Source: Candidatus Edwardsbacteria bacterium RifOxyA12_full_54_48 (lineage in GTDB: Bacteria; Edwardsbacteria; AC1; EtOH8). From it: a stretch of 64,000 nt of DNA. The DNA lies in contig MFFN01000004.1 of the NCBI GenBank assembly GCA_001777915.1, positions 743,744 through 807,743 of the forward strand, read 5' to 3'. This document shows positions 33,162-42,345 of the stretch, piece after piece. Numbering within the stretch: position 1 is the stretch's first letter; every line of letters begins with the position of its first letter. The translations under genes and the position numbers were made by a program. The notes under the pieces are model-generated. The model was not told the origin of the DNA. It was given only the letters and a program-made list of their open reading frames with translations, and ran no database searches.

Positions 33162-34372
33162 TGATTTTTCCCAAACATAGAGCGGAACAGTTCTTATACA
33201 GTTTTTTCCCGGTGGTTTTACCGCTGGCCTCGGGGTTCATCATTCATCTGTTGATGGCCCGGAGCATTTTACCGCAGGTTTATGCAATTATCCCCCAGGC
33301 TCTGGCCCTGGTAAGCCTGGCCACCACCATCGCCTATTTCATCAATCATGATGTCGCCGCCAGGGAGATAGCCATCGCGGAGGATCCCCGGAGGACAACG
33401 GTGGCTTTTTTCATGGGAAGAATCATTTTCACCCTGGCCGGAGCCATTGTCTGCATTCTCGCTGCATTTTTGATTTATGGATCGGCCATAAAAACCACGG
33501 CCATTTTTTTAATGTGGTTTGTTGTCAATATCGGGATAACTGAAAATCTGGGCCAAGCCTGGCGGTCCAATGGTCAATATAAAAATGCCTCTTTGCTGTA
33601 CCTGATAAATTTCCTGTTATTGTCGGCCGGGATCATATACATATATCACCACCAGGCCACTCCACGGAAATTGGCGGTGGTTTTGCTGCTGAGCGCCGTA
33701 ACGGCCGCAGCATTTTTTGCCGGATCTATAATTAGCTACCTCAAGCGGCCGGATCTGGCAGTACTGAAAAAAATCCTGAAGAAATCCCTGCCCATCGCCC
33801 TGGCCGGCATCGCATTATTTGTTTCCAACTGGTTCGGAGTGGTGTATCTGACCGCGGCTGGCATCAGCCAGGACCTGACCTATTATTTTTTAGCGGGAAA
33901 ATTTGCCGGGGCTCATTTAATTTTGATATTAATATTGTATTTTGCCTATATTCCAGTCTTATCAAAAATGGACCCTGCCAGACTTGAAAAGGTATTTAAA
34001 AGATGGCTTTGGTTGGTGCTTCTATACCTTGTGTTGTCATCGTTGGCGGTAATTTATATATTGCTTCCTTTGATCACCAAGTTTTGGGGATCTGAATACC
34101 AAAAAGTTCAGGCATATTACCTGAATTATATTCCCTGGATTTTCTTTGCCTGCACCAGCTATTATACCGGAATGTTCATATATGCCAGGGGTTTGGTGTC
34201 GATTATCGGCAAATTTCAGATCATTTTGGCAGTTTTGACTGTTTTTATGATTATTTTAGGGTATAGTAAATGGGGAACAATTTCCCTGCCTCTGGCGGAA
34301 AGCGGGGCAATGCTTATGGCCGGTGTTGTTCAATATATTTTATGGCAAAGCGACCGCCACAATATAACATAA
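33158..34372 (+). CDS. Oligosaccharide flippase (Wzx-like), second of three
   Basis: 404 aa with 11-12 transmembrane helices spread over the whole length and few charged residues in the loops. The N-terminal pattern FLYSFFPVVLPLASGFIIHL and the later ALAGIALFVSNWFGVVYLT are typical of MOP-superfamily polysaccharide transporters. It is the last gene of the first transcription unit and is followed by an intrinsic terminator. Confidence 0.82.
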   Translation: MMIFPKHRAEQFLYSFFPVVLPLASGFIIHLLMARSILPQVYAIIPQALALVSLATTIAYFINHDVAAREIAIAEDPRRTTVAFFMGRIIFTLAGAIVCILAAFLIYGSAIKTTAIFLMWFVVNIGITENLGQAWRSNGQYKNASLLYLINFLLLSAGIIYIYHHQATPRKLAVVLLLSAVTAAAFFAGSIISYLKRPDLAVLKKILKKSLPIALAGIALFVSNWFGVVYLTAAGISQDLTYYFLAGKFAGAHLILILILYFAYIPVLSKMDPARLEKVFKRWLWLVLLYLVLSSLAVIYILLPLITKFWGSEYQKVQAYYLNYIPWIFFACTSYYTGMFIYARGLVSIIGKFQIILAVLTVFMIILGYSKWGTISLPLAESGAMLMAGVVQYILWQSDRHNIT

Positions 34373-34401
34373 GGCAATGCAAGGGATTAAATATTGCCAT
34401 C

Positions 34402-34435
34402 AAGGCTCCTTATTTTATCAATAGGGGGCTTTTTT
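34402..34435 (+). terminator. Intrinsic terminator ending the first polysaccharide unit
   Basis: AAGGCTCCTTAT pairs with ATAGGGGGCTTT (A-T, G-C and G-U pairs, 12 bp, loop of about 7), followed by a run of T to 34435. It lies 30 bases after the flippase stop. Confidence 0.75.
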
Positions 34436-34496
34436 GTCATCAACCTCTCCAACAACAGGGGCAGATGAGTTATGGAAAATATAACTTTTTAAACCC

Positions 34497-34525
34497 TTGA
34501 CTATGGTAAACATTCATGCTAAAAT
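34497..34525 (+). promoter_or_regulatory. Sigma-70-type promoter of the export unit
   Basis: TTGACT (34497-34502), 17-base spacer, TAAAAT (34520-34525). The predicted start is near 34532, giving a leader of about 165 bases to the export gene. Confidence 0.65.
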
Positions 34526-34695
34526 AACTTTTTAATATAATATGTTACAAACAGTTGCGCTGATTTTATGGGACTGAAAAGCAAGAGGAATTTTACCGCC
34601 GGGGAAACTGCTTCAGAGGGTGTTTTGGCGGTTTAAGTCAGATCCAATAATTAACCAGATATTTCAAATATGTTAAATCGAAGGATACAATTAAG
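34526..34695 (+). promoter_or_regulatory. Long leader of the export gene, possibly structured
   Basis: Within the 323-base gap 34373-34695 there is no gene: a terminator, a promoter and this leader fill it. The leader contains AATATGTTA at 34539 and AATATGTTAAAT at 34667, a stem ACCGCC (34595-34600) / GGCGGT (34627-34632) with a 26-base loop, and an outer GACT/AGTC pair (34572 and 34636). It matches no riboswitch family that I recognise. Confidence 0.35.
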
Positions 34696-36747
34696 ATGAG
34701 ATCAACCTTGAAAAATATATGTGCCTTGGTTATCATCCTGCTTTTTCAGAATGTAGCAGCTCAGGATGCTACCCAGGCCATCAAGGATGCCGGCCTAGAT
34801 ATAGAAGTCAGCAAAGCCGGGCTGACGGTTCCCGATGCGGTGGAAAAAGCCAAAGATGTAGGCTATTCTGACCAGGACATTCTTAATGCCATAGAAAAGA
34901 CCAAAAATGAGGGGAAGGCCCCTGAAGAAGCCGGTTCAGACTCGGAAGAGAAGAAGACCAAGGAATCTTTGGGCGGCTCCAAGTATTTTCGCGAATTACA
35001 AAATGCGGTCTTTGAAAGCTATAACATAGTAAAAACGCCAAAATACAGGCTGTTTTCCCTGCCCCCCTTCGGGTACGAGATATTCAACAATCCGGCAGTA
35101 ACCTTTGAACCGCTGGACTATGCTCCGGCCGACCCCAATTACCAGATCGGGACCGATGATGAGCTGATGGTCAGTCTCTACGGAGAAGTGCAGTATTCGG
35201 GAACCTATAAAGTGGATAGGGAGGGTAAGATCAACCTTCCCGAAGCCGGAATGGTGATAGTCAACGGACTGACCCTGATCCAAGCCCATAAGAAGATCGT
35301 GGAGCGCCTGTCCCAGATTTACGCCGGCATCAGGTCCAAAGCCATATCGGTGGATGTGACCACCGGAAAATTGAAGAGGATAAAGATCTTCGTTCTGGGC
35401 GAGGTCCGGCAGCCCGGCGGTTTCGTCATCTCCAGCACCAGCACCGCCTTTACCGCCCTTTATTACGCCGCCGGTCCCACCAACCAGGGATCGTTGCGAA
35501 AGGTCCAGGTGCTTCGCAACAACAAGCCGATAGCAACCATCGATCTCTACGATCTGATCCTGAAGGGAAAAAAGGACAGCGATATCCGGCTGCAGAACGG
35601 AGACGTGGTGTATGTGCCGCTGGCGCCCAGGAAGGTGGCCATCCCCCGGGGGGTCTACCGCCCCGGGATCTACGAGCCCCTGCCCGGCGAGGGATTGAAG
35701 GCGGTGCTGGCCCTGGCCGGAGGGCTGCGCCCCGATGCCTATACCGAGATCATCCAGATAAACCGCACCGGCCGGGACGGACTGGTCACTTTGATAGATC
35801 TTTCTTACCGTGACATAATGTCAAACCCGGCCGAGTACCAGCTGGAGAACGAGGACGTGATCGGCATATACAAGGTGCCCGAGGGAATCGACAATATCGT
35901 CACTATCGACGGGTTCGTCCTGATGCCTGGTCCCTATGAGATCACCGACAATACCACGGTCGGGGAGTTGGTAGATAAGGCCGGTGGGCTATTGAAGATC
36001 GCTTACCGTCCCCGGGCCGAGGTGTCCCGGATGCTGTTCTACGCCCGGCCGGAATCGACGGTCACCTTCATACTCAACCTGGACAGCGAGACCGACCGGG
36101 CTTTTCCCTTAAAATCCCGGGACCGGGTGATCGTCCGCCAGGACCCCGACTACCAGTTCCAGAAAAGGGTGACCATCGACGGCATGGTGTATTTCCCGGG
36201 ATATTACTCGCTGGCTGCCGAGGGGGAGCGCCTTTCCAGCATCATCAAACGGGCCGGAGGGCTTAAGCCAAGGGCCTATCCCGAAGGCAGCATCTTCAGC
36301 CGGGCCGGGGAGGGCCAGATCGATGTGAACCTAGCCAAGGCCCTGAACAAGACCGGCAATCTTCATGATATCGTAATGCGGGACGGGGATGTTTTAGCTA
36401 TTCCCGAACGGCCGGCCACAGTGAACGTCAGCGGGGAGGTGCGGTTCCCGGTGAATACGATCTACGAGCCCAATCACGGGTTCAAACATTATCTAGAAAA
36501 GGTGGGTGGCACCACCGAGGATGCCGACCGCAAAAGAATAACCGTTCGGCTGCCCAACGGGCGGAACATGAACCCCAAAACCTTCTTCGGACTGTTCCAG
36601 CGCAATATCCCGCCGGGAGCCTCGATCATCGTGCCCAAAAAGAAGGAAAGCGCCGGGGTCAAATGGAGCGAAGTGATCCAAAGCACCACCGCCATACTGA
36701 CCACCGCGGTGGTGATAGTGGTGGGGATCAATCAGCTCCAGCAATAA
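34696..36747 (+). CDS. Polysaccharide export protein with five SLBB domains (Wza-like)
   Basis: 683 aa. Residues 1-22 are a signal peptide (ending NVAAQ), without a lipobox Cys. Next is an Ala/Lys/Glu-rich helical segment, then the Poly_export domain (YQIGTDDELMVSLYGEVQYS). Five SLBB repeats follow, seen as VLGEVRQPGGF, GVYRPGIYEPLP, IDGFVLMPGPYEI, IDGMVYFPGYYSL and VSGEVRFPVNTIY. A hydrophobic segment closes the protein (TTAILTTAVVIVVGINQL), which may be the membrane-spanning helix that forms the outer-membrane pore in Wza. It is larger than Wza (three domains). It should carry the finished polymer across the outer membrane with the next gene product. Confidence 0.92.
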   Translation: MRSTLKNICALVIILLFQNVAAQDATQAIKDAGLDIEVSKAGLTVPDAVEKAKDVGYSDQDILNAIEKTKNEGKAPEEAGSDSEEKKTKESLGGSKYFRELQNAVFESYNIVKTPKYRLFSLPPFGYEIFNNPAVTFEPLDYAPADPNYQIGTDDELMVSLYGEVQYSGTYKVDREGKINLPEAGMVIVNGLTLIQAHKKIVERLSQIYAGIRSKAISVDVTTGKLKRIKIFVLGEVRQPGGFVISSTSTAFTALYYAAGPTNQGSLRKVQVLRNNKPIATIDLYDLILKGKKDSDIRLQNGDVVYVPLAPRKVAIPRGVYRPGIYEPLPGEGLKAVLALAGGLRPDAYTEIIQINRTGRDGLVTLIDLSYRDIMSNPAEYQLENEDVIGIYKVPEGIDNIVTIDGFVLMPGPYEITDNTTVGELVDKAGGLLKIAYRPRAEVSRMLFYARPESTVTFILNLDSETDRAFPLKSRDRVIVRQDPDYQFQKRVTIDGMVYFPGYYSLAAEGERLSSIIKRAGGLKPRAYPEGSIFSRAGEGQIDVNLAKALNKTGNLHDIVMRDGDVLAIPERPATVNVSGEVRFPVNTIYEPNHGFKHYLEKVGGTTEDADRKRITVRLPNGRNMNPKTFFGLFQRNIPPGASIIVPKKKESAGVKWSEVIQSTTAILTTAVVIVVGINQLQQ

Positions 36748-36808
36748 AACAAGGTAAATTACGGCAAGTAAAAAAATACCAGGGAAAACCTTAGAAAAGG
36801 GCCATTTA

Positions 36809-37861
36809 ATGGATAACCAGAATATCAAAAGCCAGCAAAACAACACCATAAAATACATTGACGTCCTTCTCCAGGATTGGAAGCTGATAGCCTTTATTAC
36901 CGGAGCCATCGGCTTGGTCACCTTGGTATATCTGCTATTCTTCTCCAATCCGGTATATAAGGCCCAGTTGACGATATTGCCGACCGGAGAGGAGGCCGGG
37001 ACATTTTCCGCACTGTCGGTAATGGCCAACGAACTGGGGGTGGATATTCCCGGGACCAAGGTCAAGATCAACACTCCCCAGATCTACCAGCGGATCATCG
37101 CCAGCCAGCGGATGACAGATTCCCTGGCCCAGAAGGCTTATCAGGGAAGAAAGGAGAATGGTCCGCGGACCCTGGCCCAAGTGCTGGGCATCAAGGAGAA
37201 GAATCCGGAACTGATGAGGTATTTTCTTCATGAGGCGGTTATGGGCATGATCAAAATGCCCATCTCCATCAAGGAGGGGACCCTGGATATAATGGTGACC
37301 TTCAAGGATCCCGACATTGCCTCGCAGATGGCCAATTACATCGTGGAGCAGCTGGATACCTACAACAAATATTTTCGCAAAAGCAAGGCCGGCAACAATC
37401 GGAAATACATTGAAGAGCAATTGAGCAAAGCCAGAGAGGACCTGAGGAGGGCCGAACAAAACCTCACCTTTTTTAGGGAAAATAATCGCCAGCTGATGTC
37501 GTCCCCGTCGCTCCAGCAAGAAATGGTCCGCCGGACCAGGGATCTAAGGATTCAGGAAGAAATTTTTGTTATCATAACCAAGGAGTATGAAAAGGCCAAG
37601 CTCCAGGAGATCAAGGATATCCCGATCATCGATATCGTAGAAAAAGCCCGCCCGCCGGCTGTCAAGAGCAACTCCCGGACCAGGGTTTTGCTGGCCTCCA
37701 TAGCTTTCGGCCTGTTTCTGGGAATTGCTTTTATAATCGGCCGGGAATACCTGAAGGAATCAACCATCATAAGCGATATTCAGGCCACCCAGGGCTACCA
37801 GATATTTGCCGGCGACATTAAAAAGATCGTCAATAAAATATTCCCCAAGTTCAGAATATGA
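36809..37861 (+). CDS. Chain-length determinant protein (Wzz/GumC type)
   Basis: 350 aa. Two transmembrane helices frame the protein (residues about 29-48 and 290-310), with a long periplasmic coiled-coil part between them (KARPPAVKSNSRTRVLL precedes the second helix, the usual Pro-rich motif). The Wzz signature YKAQLTILPTGEE follows helix 1. No C-terminal tyrosine kinase is attached. It works with the SLBB exporter to set chain length and form the export complex. The ATGA at its end overlaps the cytidylyltransferase gene. Confidence 0.9.
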   Translation: MDNQNIKSQQNNTIKYIDVLLQDWKLIAFITGAIGLVTLVYLLFFSNPVYKAQLTILPTGEEAGTFSALSVMANELGVDIPGTKVKINTPQIYQRIIASQRMTDSLAQKAYQGRKENGPRTLAQVLGIKEKNPELMRYFLHEAVMGMIKMPISIKEGTLDIMVTFKDPDIASQMANYIVEQLDTYNKYFRKSKAGNNRKYIEEQLSKAREDLRRAEQNLTFFRENNRQLMSSPSLQQEMVRRTRDLRIQEEIFVIITKEYEKAKLQEIKDIPIIDIVEKARPPAVKSNSRTRVLLASIAFGLFLGIAFIIGREYLKESTIISDIQATQGYQIFAGDIKKIVNKIFPKFRI

Positions 37862-38553
37862 ACATCCTGGCCCTGATACCGGCCCGCAGCGGGTCGAAAT
37901 CGATCATCAATAAAAACATCCGGCTGTTGGGCGGTAAACCTATGCTGGCTCATTCCATCGAACATGCCCAAAGGGCAAAGCTTGTCACCAGGATCATTGT
38001 CAGCACCGACAGCCGGCGCTATGCGGCCATTGCCGACAAATGCGGAGCCGAGACCCCTTTTCTGCGACCCCGGGAGATCTCAGGCGATCGCTCGACAGAC
38101 CTGGAAGTATTTATTCATGCCTTGGAATGGCTGCGGCTCAATGAGGACTATCAACCGGAGATCTGCGTACATCTAAGGCCGACCTATCCCATAAGGAATT
38201 CCGAGGATATCGATAAAATGGTCCGGATCATTATTGAAAACCCAGGGATCGATTCCGTCCGATCAGTGGTGCCGGCCCCCGAGACCCCTTTTAAAATGTG
38301 GTTTCGGGATGGCCAGGGAAACCTTTCCCCGGTCATAGCGAACGATATCAAGGAAGCCTATAACCTGCCGCGTCAGTCACTGCCAAAAGCTTATCTGCAA
38401 AATGCTTCTATCGACGTGATAAGAACAAGCGTGATATTGGATAAAAGATCGATGACCGGCGATGTCATTCACGGATACATCATGGATCACTTCTGGGATA
38501 TCGACCAACCGGATCAACTGAAGACCGTCAGAAAGATACTCAAGGCCAAGTGA
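37858..38553 (+). CDS. Acylneuraminate cytidylyltransferase family protein (CMP-sugar synthase)
   Basis: 231 aa, the normal length. The nucleotide-binding N terminus is LIPARSGSKSIINKNIRLLGG, close to the NeuA consensus but with SxSI in place of KGIP. IIVSTDSRRYAAIADKCGAE, HLRPTYPIRNSEDID and VVPAPETPFKMWF follow. It should activate a keto-acid sugar as its CMP derivative. The next two genes encode a small HAD phosphatase and a NeuB-type synthase, so all three probably act on one nonulosonic-acid-like sugar. Confidence 0.9.
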   Translation: MNILALIPARSGSKSIINKNIRLLGGKPMLAHSIEHAQRAKLVTRIIVSTDSRRYAAIADKCGAETPFLRPREISGDRSTDLEVFIHALEWLRLNEDYQPEICVHLRPTYPIRNSEDIDKMVRIIIENPGIDSVRSVVPAPETPFKMWFRDGQGNLSPVIANDIKEAYNLPRQSLPKAYLQNASIDVIRTSVILDKRSMTGDVIHGYIMDHFWDIDQPDQLKTVRKILKAK

Positions 38554-38870
38554 TGGATAATAAGACATTCTGTTTCGATATTGACGGGATCATCATGTCG
38601 CTGGTGCCAGGCAACGATTACTCCCTGGCCCGGCCCCTGCCGGAAACGGTCAGCCTGATAAACCGGCTCTATGATCGGGGCCACCGGATAATATTGTTCA
38701 CCGCCCGCGGCTATGTGACGGGGATCGACTGGGCCGAGACCACCCGGCAACAGCTTGAATCCTGCGGCCTCAGGTACCACCAGCTGATGTTCGGAAAACC
38801 GGCGGCCGATTATTATATCGACGACAGGATGATCAGCTTGGAGCAATTGAAGGACCAGTTCGGCCAATAA
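38553..38870 (+). CDS. Small HAD-superfamily phosphatase
   Basis: 105 aa, starting at ATG 38553 that overlaps the previous stop (TGATG). HAD motif 1 is CFDIDGII (D-x-D with the nucleophile Asp), motif 2 is ILFTARGY, and motif 4 is YYIDDRMIS. There is no cap domain, matching the short HADs found in capsule loci and the KdsC-like group. It likely removes a phosphate from a sugar intermediate made by the neighbouring synthase. Confidence 0.87.
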   Translation: MDNKTFCFDIDGIIMSLVPGNDYSLARPLPETVSLINRLYDRGHRIILFTARGYVTGIDWAETTRQQLESCGLRYHQLMFGKPAADYYIDDRMISLEQLKDQFGQ

Positions 38871-38891
38871 TGCATTTTCTTGGGAGATAAA

Positions 38892-40385
38892 ATGAAAGAA
38901 TTTTTCAAGGGCTTGTTCATCTTCGAGATGGCCAACAACCATCAGGGCAGCGTGGAGCACGGGCTTAGGATCATCGAGGAGATGGGCGCCCTGTCCAAAA
39001 AGCACGGGATCCGGGCCGGGGTCAAGCTGCAGTACCGGGAGCTGGACACCTTCATCCACAAGGACCATATCAATTCCGGGGCGAGCAAGCATGTCAAACG
39101 GTTCCTGGATACCCGGCTGAACGCCAGCCAGTTCCAGCAGCTGGTGCAGGCCATCAAAGAGCAGGGGATGGAGGCCATCTGCACGCCATTCGACGAGCCC
39201 TCGGTGGCCCTGCTGGTGGAGCACGGCATCTCCATCATCAAGATCGCCAGCTGCAGCGCCAACGACTGGCCCCTGCTGGAAGAAATATGCAAGACCGGCA
39301 AGCCGGTGATAGCCTCCACCGGCGGCCTGACCCTGCCGCAGATAGACAAGATAGCCAGCTTTTGCGGCCACCGGCATACAAATTTCGCCCTGCTGCATTG
39401 CGTGGGGGTCTATCCGGCCGGCAACCAGAGCATCAACGCCGGGTTCATAGACAAACTGCGCAACAGGTATCCCGGCACGGCCATCGGGTATTCCGGGCAT
39501 GAGGCTCCGGACAACCTGGATGTGGTAAAGATCGCCGTGGCCAAGGGCGCCCAGATCCTGGAGCGGCACGTGGGGGTGGAGACAGATAAAATAAAACTTA
39601 ACGCCTATTCGATGAATCCGGTCCAGACCGGCAAGTGGCTGGAGGCCGCCCTGCTGGCCAGGGCCATTTGCGGCCCCGGAGAAGACAAGCAGGTCACCCG
39701 GGATGAGCTGGATTCTTTACGGTCCCTGATGAGAGGGGCCTTTGCCGCCGGCCATGTCAAAAATGGGGAGGTCTTGTCCCGGGACAAGGTCTATTTTGCC
39801 ATACCCTGCCTGGAGGGACAGACCACGGCCTTTGAATATCACGAATCGATGACGGCCGCCGGCGATTACCGGCCCGATCAGCCGATAAAGGAGATACGCG
39901 GGGAACGAAGCAAGATAGACCTGGTCCGCAGCGTGGTCCACGAAGTGAAAGGCATGCTTAACGAGGCCAATATAGTGCCGGGTAGCGATGTTTTGATAGA
40001 ACTTTCACATCACTATGGGATCGAACGGATCAGGGAATATGGGGCGGTGATCGTGGACATCGTCAACCGGATGTACTGCAAAAAACTGCTGATAGTCCTT
40101 CCCGGGCAAAAACACCCCACCCACCATCACAAAACCAAGGAAGAAACCTTTCACCTCCTATCAGGCGATATTGAGATAAATCTGGGGGACAACCAGCTGG
40201 TAAAAATGACGCCAGGGGACACCCTGCTGGTTGAACCGGGTACCAGGCACAGTTTTACCTCCCGCAGCGGGGCCATCATCGAGGAGATCTCCACCACCCA
40301 TATCAAGGGCGATTCCTACTACGATGACGAGGCAATAAACAAAAAGGACCTGCTGGAGAGAAAAACAGTAGTGGAGAACTGGTAA
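38892..40385 (+). CDS. NeuB-type nonulosonic acid synthase fused to a cupin domain
   Basis: 497 aa; ATG 38892 has GGGAG upstream. Residues 1-255 are the NeuB TIM barrel: FIFEMANNHQGSVEHGLRII, QLVQAIKEQGMEAICTPFDE, STGGLTLPQID and GYSGHEAPDNL with the metal-binding His. The barrel condenses phosphoenolpyruvate with an N-acyl-hexose. Residues about 262-330 look like a diverged SAF lid (GAFAAGHVKNGEVLSRDKVYF). Residues about 385-480 form a cupin (PGQKHPTHHHKTKEETFHLL, then DTLLVEPGTRHSF) with metal-binding His and Glu. Normal NeuB is about 345 aa, so the cupin is an added module that could process or isomerise the sugar. Confidence 0.9.
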   Translation: MKEFFKGLFIFEMANNHQGSVEHGLRIIEEMGALSKKHGIRAGVKLQYRELDTFIHKDHINSGASKHVKRFLDTRLNASQFQQLVQAIKEQGMEAICTPFDEPSVALLVEHGISIIKIASCSANDWPLLEEICKTGKPVIASTGGLTLPQIDKIASFCGHRHTNFALLHCVGVYPAGNQSINAGFIDKLRNRYPGTAIGYSGHEAPDNLDVVKIAVAKGAQILERHVGVETDKIKLNAYSMNPVQTGKWLEAALLARAICGPGEDKQVTRDELDSLRSLMRGAFAAGHVKNGEVLSRDKVYFAIPCLEGQTTAFEYHESMTAAGDYRPDQPIKEIRGERSKIDLVRSVVHEVKGMLNEANIVPGSDVLIELSHHYGIERIREYGAVIVDIVNRMYCKKLLIVLPGQKHPTHHHKTKEETFHLLSGDIEINLGDNQLVKMTPGDTLLVEPGTRHSFTSRSGAIIEEISTTHIKGDSYYDDEAINKKDLLERKTVVENW

Positions 40386-40389
40386 CAGC

Positions 40390-41280
40390 ATGATAAGACC
40401 ATTAAACTGTGCCCTGTGCGGAAGCGGAAAGATAACCTCAGTCTATAACGGAGCCATTCGGGCCGGGAGTTGGGGGAGCGTTACCTCTAAGAAATACCAG
40501 GTGCTTAAATGCTCCCATTGCGGGGTAATCTTTTTGGATCCTTTTCCGAAAATGAATTACAGCGAAAAGAACTATAGGCTGGACTATAACGGATCGGCGG
40601 AGATCGAAACATACCATCGACTGCACGACAAGGAACAGGCTTGGTACCTTGACTTGGTAAAAGGCCTTGATCTAAGCGGCAAAACGGTCTGCGATGTCGG
40701 CTGTGGGGGCGGGTCCTTCCTGAAACGTATCAAGGGTCAGGCCAAGAGGACCATCGGCATCGAACCTTTTGCCGGATATCACCGGGCCCTGAGAAGCCGG
40801 GGGCATTCAGTTTTCAGCGGGATCGATGCCTTAATGGCGGCTGAAGGAAAATCACAAGTTGACCTGGCAACCAGTTTCCACGTTATAGAGCATGCAGAGG
40901 AACCGGTCGCGTTTCTGAAAAGCATCCGGGAGATATTAAAACCCGGCGGCCGGGCGGTTTTGGTGACCCCCAACGCCGATGATATCCTTATGAAGATGGG
41001 ATCCGGCCCATACCAAAAATTCAACTACCGAACGGCTCATCGTTGGTACTTCAACCAAAGGTCCCTGGGATACATTGCCCGAAAAGCGGGATTTAAAAAG
41101 GCCCGCTTTGGTTTCAGGCAGAACTTCGATCTTTCGAACTTCGCCCTGTGGATGAGGGATGGGAAGCCGACAGGCAACGCCTCGGTTGATCTTTTTTCGG
41201 ACGACATCAACCTGGCTTGGCAGAAGTTTTTGGAAAAGGGCCGGATGGCAGACACCATTATTCTCGGTTTAAGCAAATAA
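40390..41280 (+). CDS. Methyltransferase with N-terminal zinc-binding domain
   Basis: 296 aa. Two CxxC pairs near the N terminus (CALCGS and CSHCGVIFLDPFP) make a zinc ribbon like those in sugar C-methyltransferases. The SAM core follows: VCDVGCGGGSFLKRI, TIGIEPFAGYH, and ATSFHVIEHAEEPVAFL. It belongs to the Methyltransf_11/12 group. The acceptor is unknown; the synthase gene lies just upstream. Confidence 0.9.
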   Translation: MIRPLNCALCGSGKITSVYNGAIRAGSWGSVTSKKYQVLKCSHCGVIFLDPFPKMNYSEKNYRLDYNGSAEIETYHRLHDKEQAWYLDLVKGLDLSGKTVCDVGCGGGSFLKRIKGQAKRTIGIEPFAGYHRALRSRGHSVFSGIDALMAAEGKSQVDLATSFHVIEHAEEPVAFLKSIREILKPGGRAVLVTPNADDILMKMGSGPYQKFNYRTAHRWYFNQRSLGYIARKAGFKKARFGFRQNFDLSNFALWMRDGKPTGNASVDLFSDDINLAWQKFLEKGRMADTIILGLSK

Positions 41281-41304
41281 GATGAAATCGGTCTGGAGAG
41301 ATAT

Positions 41305-42300
41305 ATGAGCATGGTTCCCACCAGTTTTATCAGTGTGCCCTGCAACCTTTGCGGGAGCAATGACACTGAATTACTCACAAATGTACGGGAGAACCAAGAT
41401 GGGAAAGAGATAATTTTCAATCTGGTGAGATGTAAAAAATGCAGTTTAACATATGTAAATCCAATGCCGTCTTCGGAAACTATCGGTTTGTTTTATCCCC
41501 AAACATATTATTCACACCAGAACCCAGCAAGGAAGAAGAATTTCAAAAAATACTTGCAGTTGATTGCCCGGCAAAGCTATTTGAATGATTCAAATGCGAA
41601 AGGTTTATTAAAAAAAGCAATTATTAAATGCATCGGAACAATTTTAAACCAGCAGATAGATATTGTTGTTCCAAATATTAAAAACGGAAAGATATTGGAT
41701 GTTGGGTGCGGTAATGGGGATATGATCGCCTGGATGAAAGAGTATGGTTGGGATATTTATGGCACAGAGATCAGTAAAAAAGCCTGTGATTTTGCGGAAA
41801 AACAAGGACTTAAGATATATTGCGGGCAGCTTAAAGATGCATCTTTTTCGATTGATTTTTTTGACGTTGTTACCATTAACCATGTTCTGGAGCATGTTCA
41901 TGATCCTTTGTCGGTACTCACAGAGTGCAATAGAATACTAAAGAAAGGCGGCCTATTAATCGTTGGCGTTCCCAATTATAATTGTTATGACAGTATGTTA
42001 TTCGGGACAAATTGGTCACAACTTGATGTTCCCCGCCATTTATATCATTTTACTATGGATACTTTGAATCAAATGTTAAATATGGCTGGCTTCAAAATTG
42101 ACAAATGGAAATATAAGACGATACCTTTGCCCTTCTATGATACGCATAATGTTAATAATGCAAAAGTAAATTGTACGAACAAAAAACTGATTATTTTAAA
42201 ATTCAAAGCATCAGTTATAAAGTTTGCAAGGTATGTGTTCAGTAAAAATAAAGGGCAAAGATTTTGCATAAATTTGACAGCTTATGCCAGAAAATCATAA
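41305..42300 (+). CDS. Methyltransferase with N-terminal zinc-binding domain, AT-rich
   Basis: 331 aa with the same plan as the gene before it: zinc ribbon (CNLCGSND, then CKKCSLTYVNPMP), SAM motif I ILDVGCGNGDMIAWM, and VTINHVLEHVHDPL. The two are relatives but the DNA is much richer in A and T, so this copy probably came in from another source. AGAGA precedes the ATG. Confidence 0.9.
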   Translation: MSMVPTSFISVPCNLCGSNDTELLTNVRENQDGKEIIFNLVRCKKCSLTYVNPMPSSETIGLFYPQTYYSHQNPARKKNFKKYLQLIARQSYLNDSNAKGLLKKAIIKCIGTILNQQIDIVVPNIKNGKILDVGCGNGDMIAWMKEYGWDIYGTEISKKACDFAEKQGLKIYCGQLKDASFSIDFFDVVTINHVLEHVHDPLSVLTECNRILKKGGLLIVGVPNYNCYDSMLFGTNWSQLDVPRHLYHFTMDTLNQMLNMAGFKIDKWKYKTIPLPFYDTHNVNNAKVNCTNKKLIILKFKASVIKFARYVFSKNKGQRFCINLTAYARKS

Positions 42301-42345
42301 CAATATCCATTTATGTTTGTTTTCAGGTCTCTTTGATCAAATCGT

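Noticed and set aside
34526-34695. Known riboswitch (c-di-GMP, c-di-AMP, cobalamin) in the export leader
   Set aside because: The conserved core bases of those families could not be found; only a simple stem and repeats are visible.
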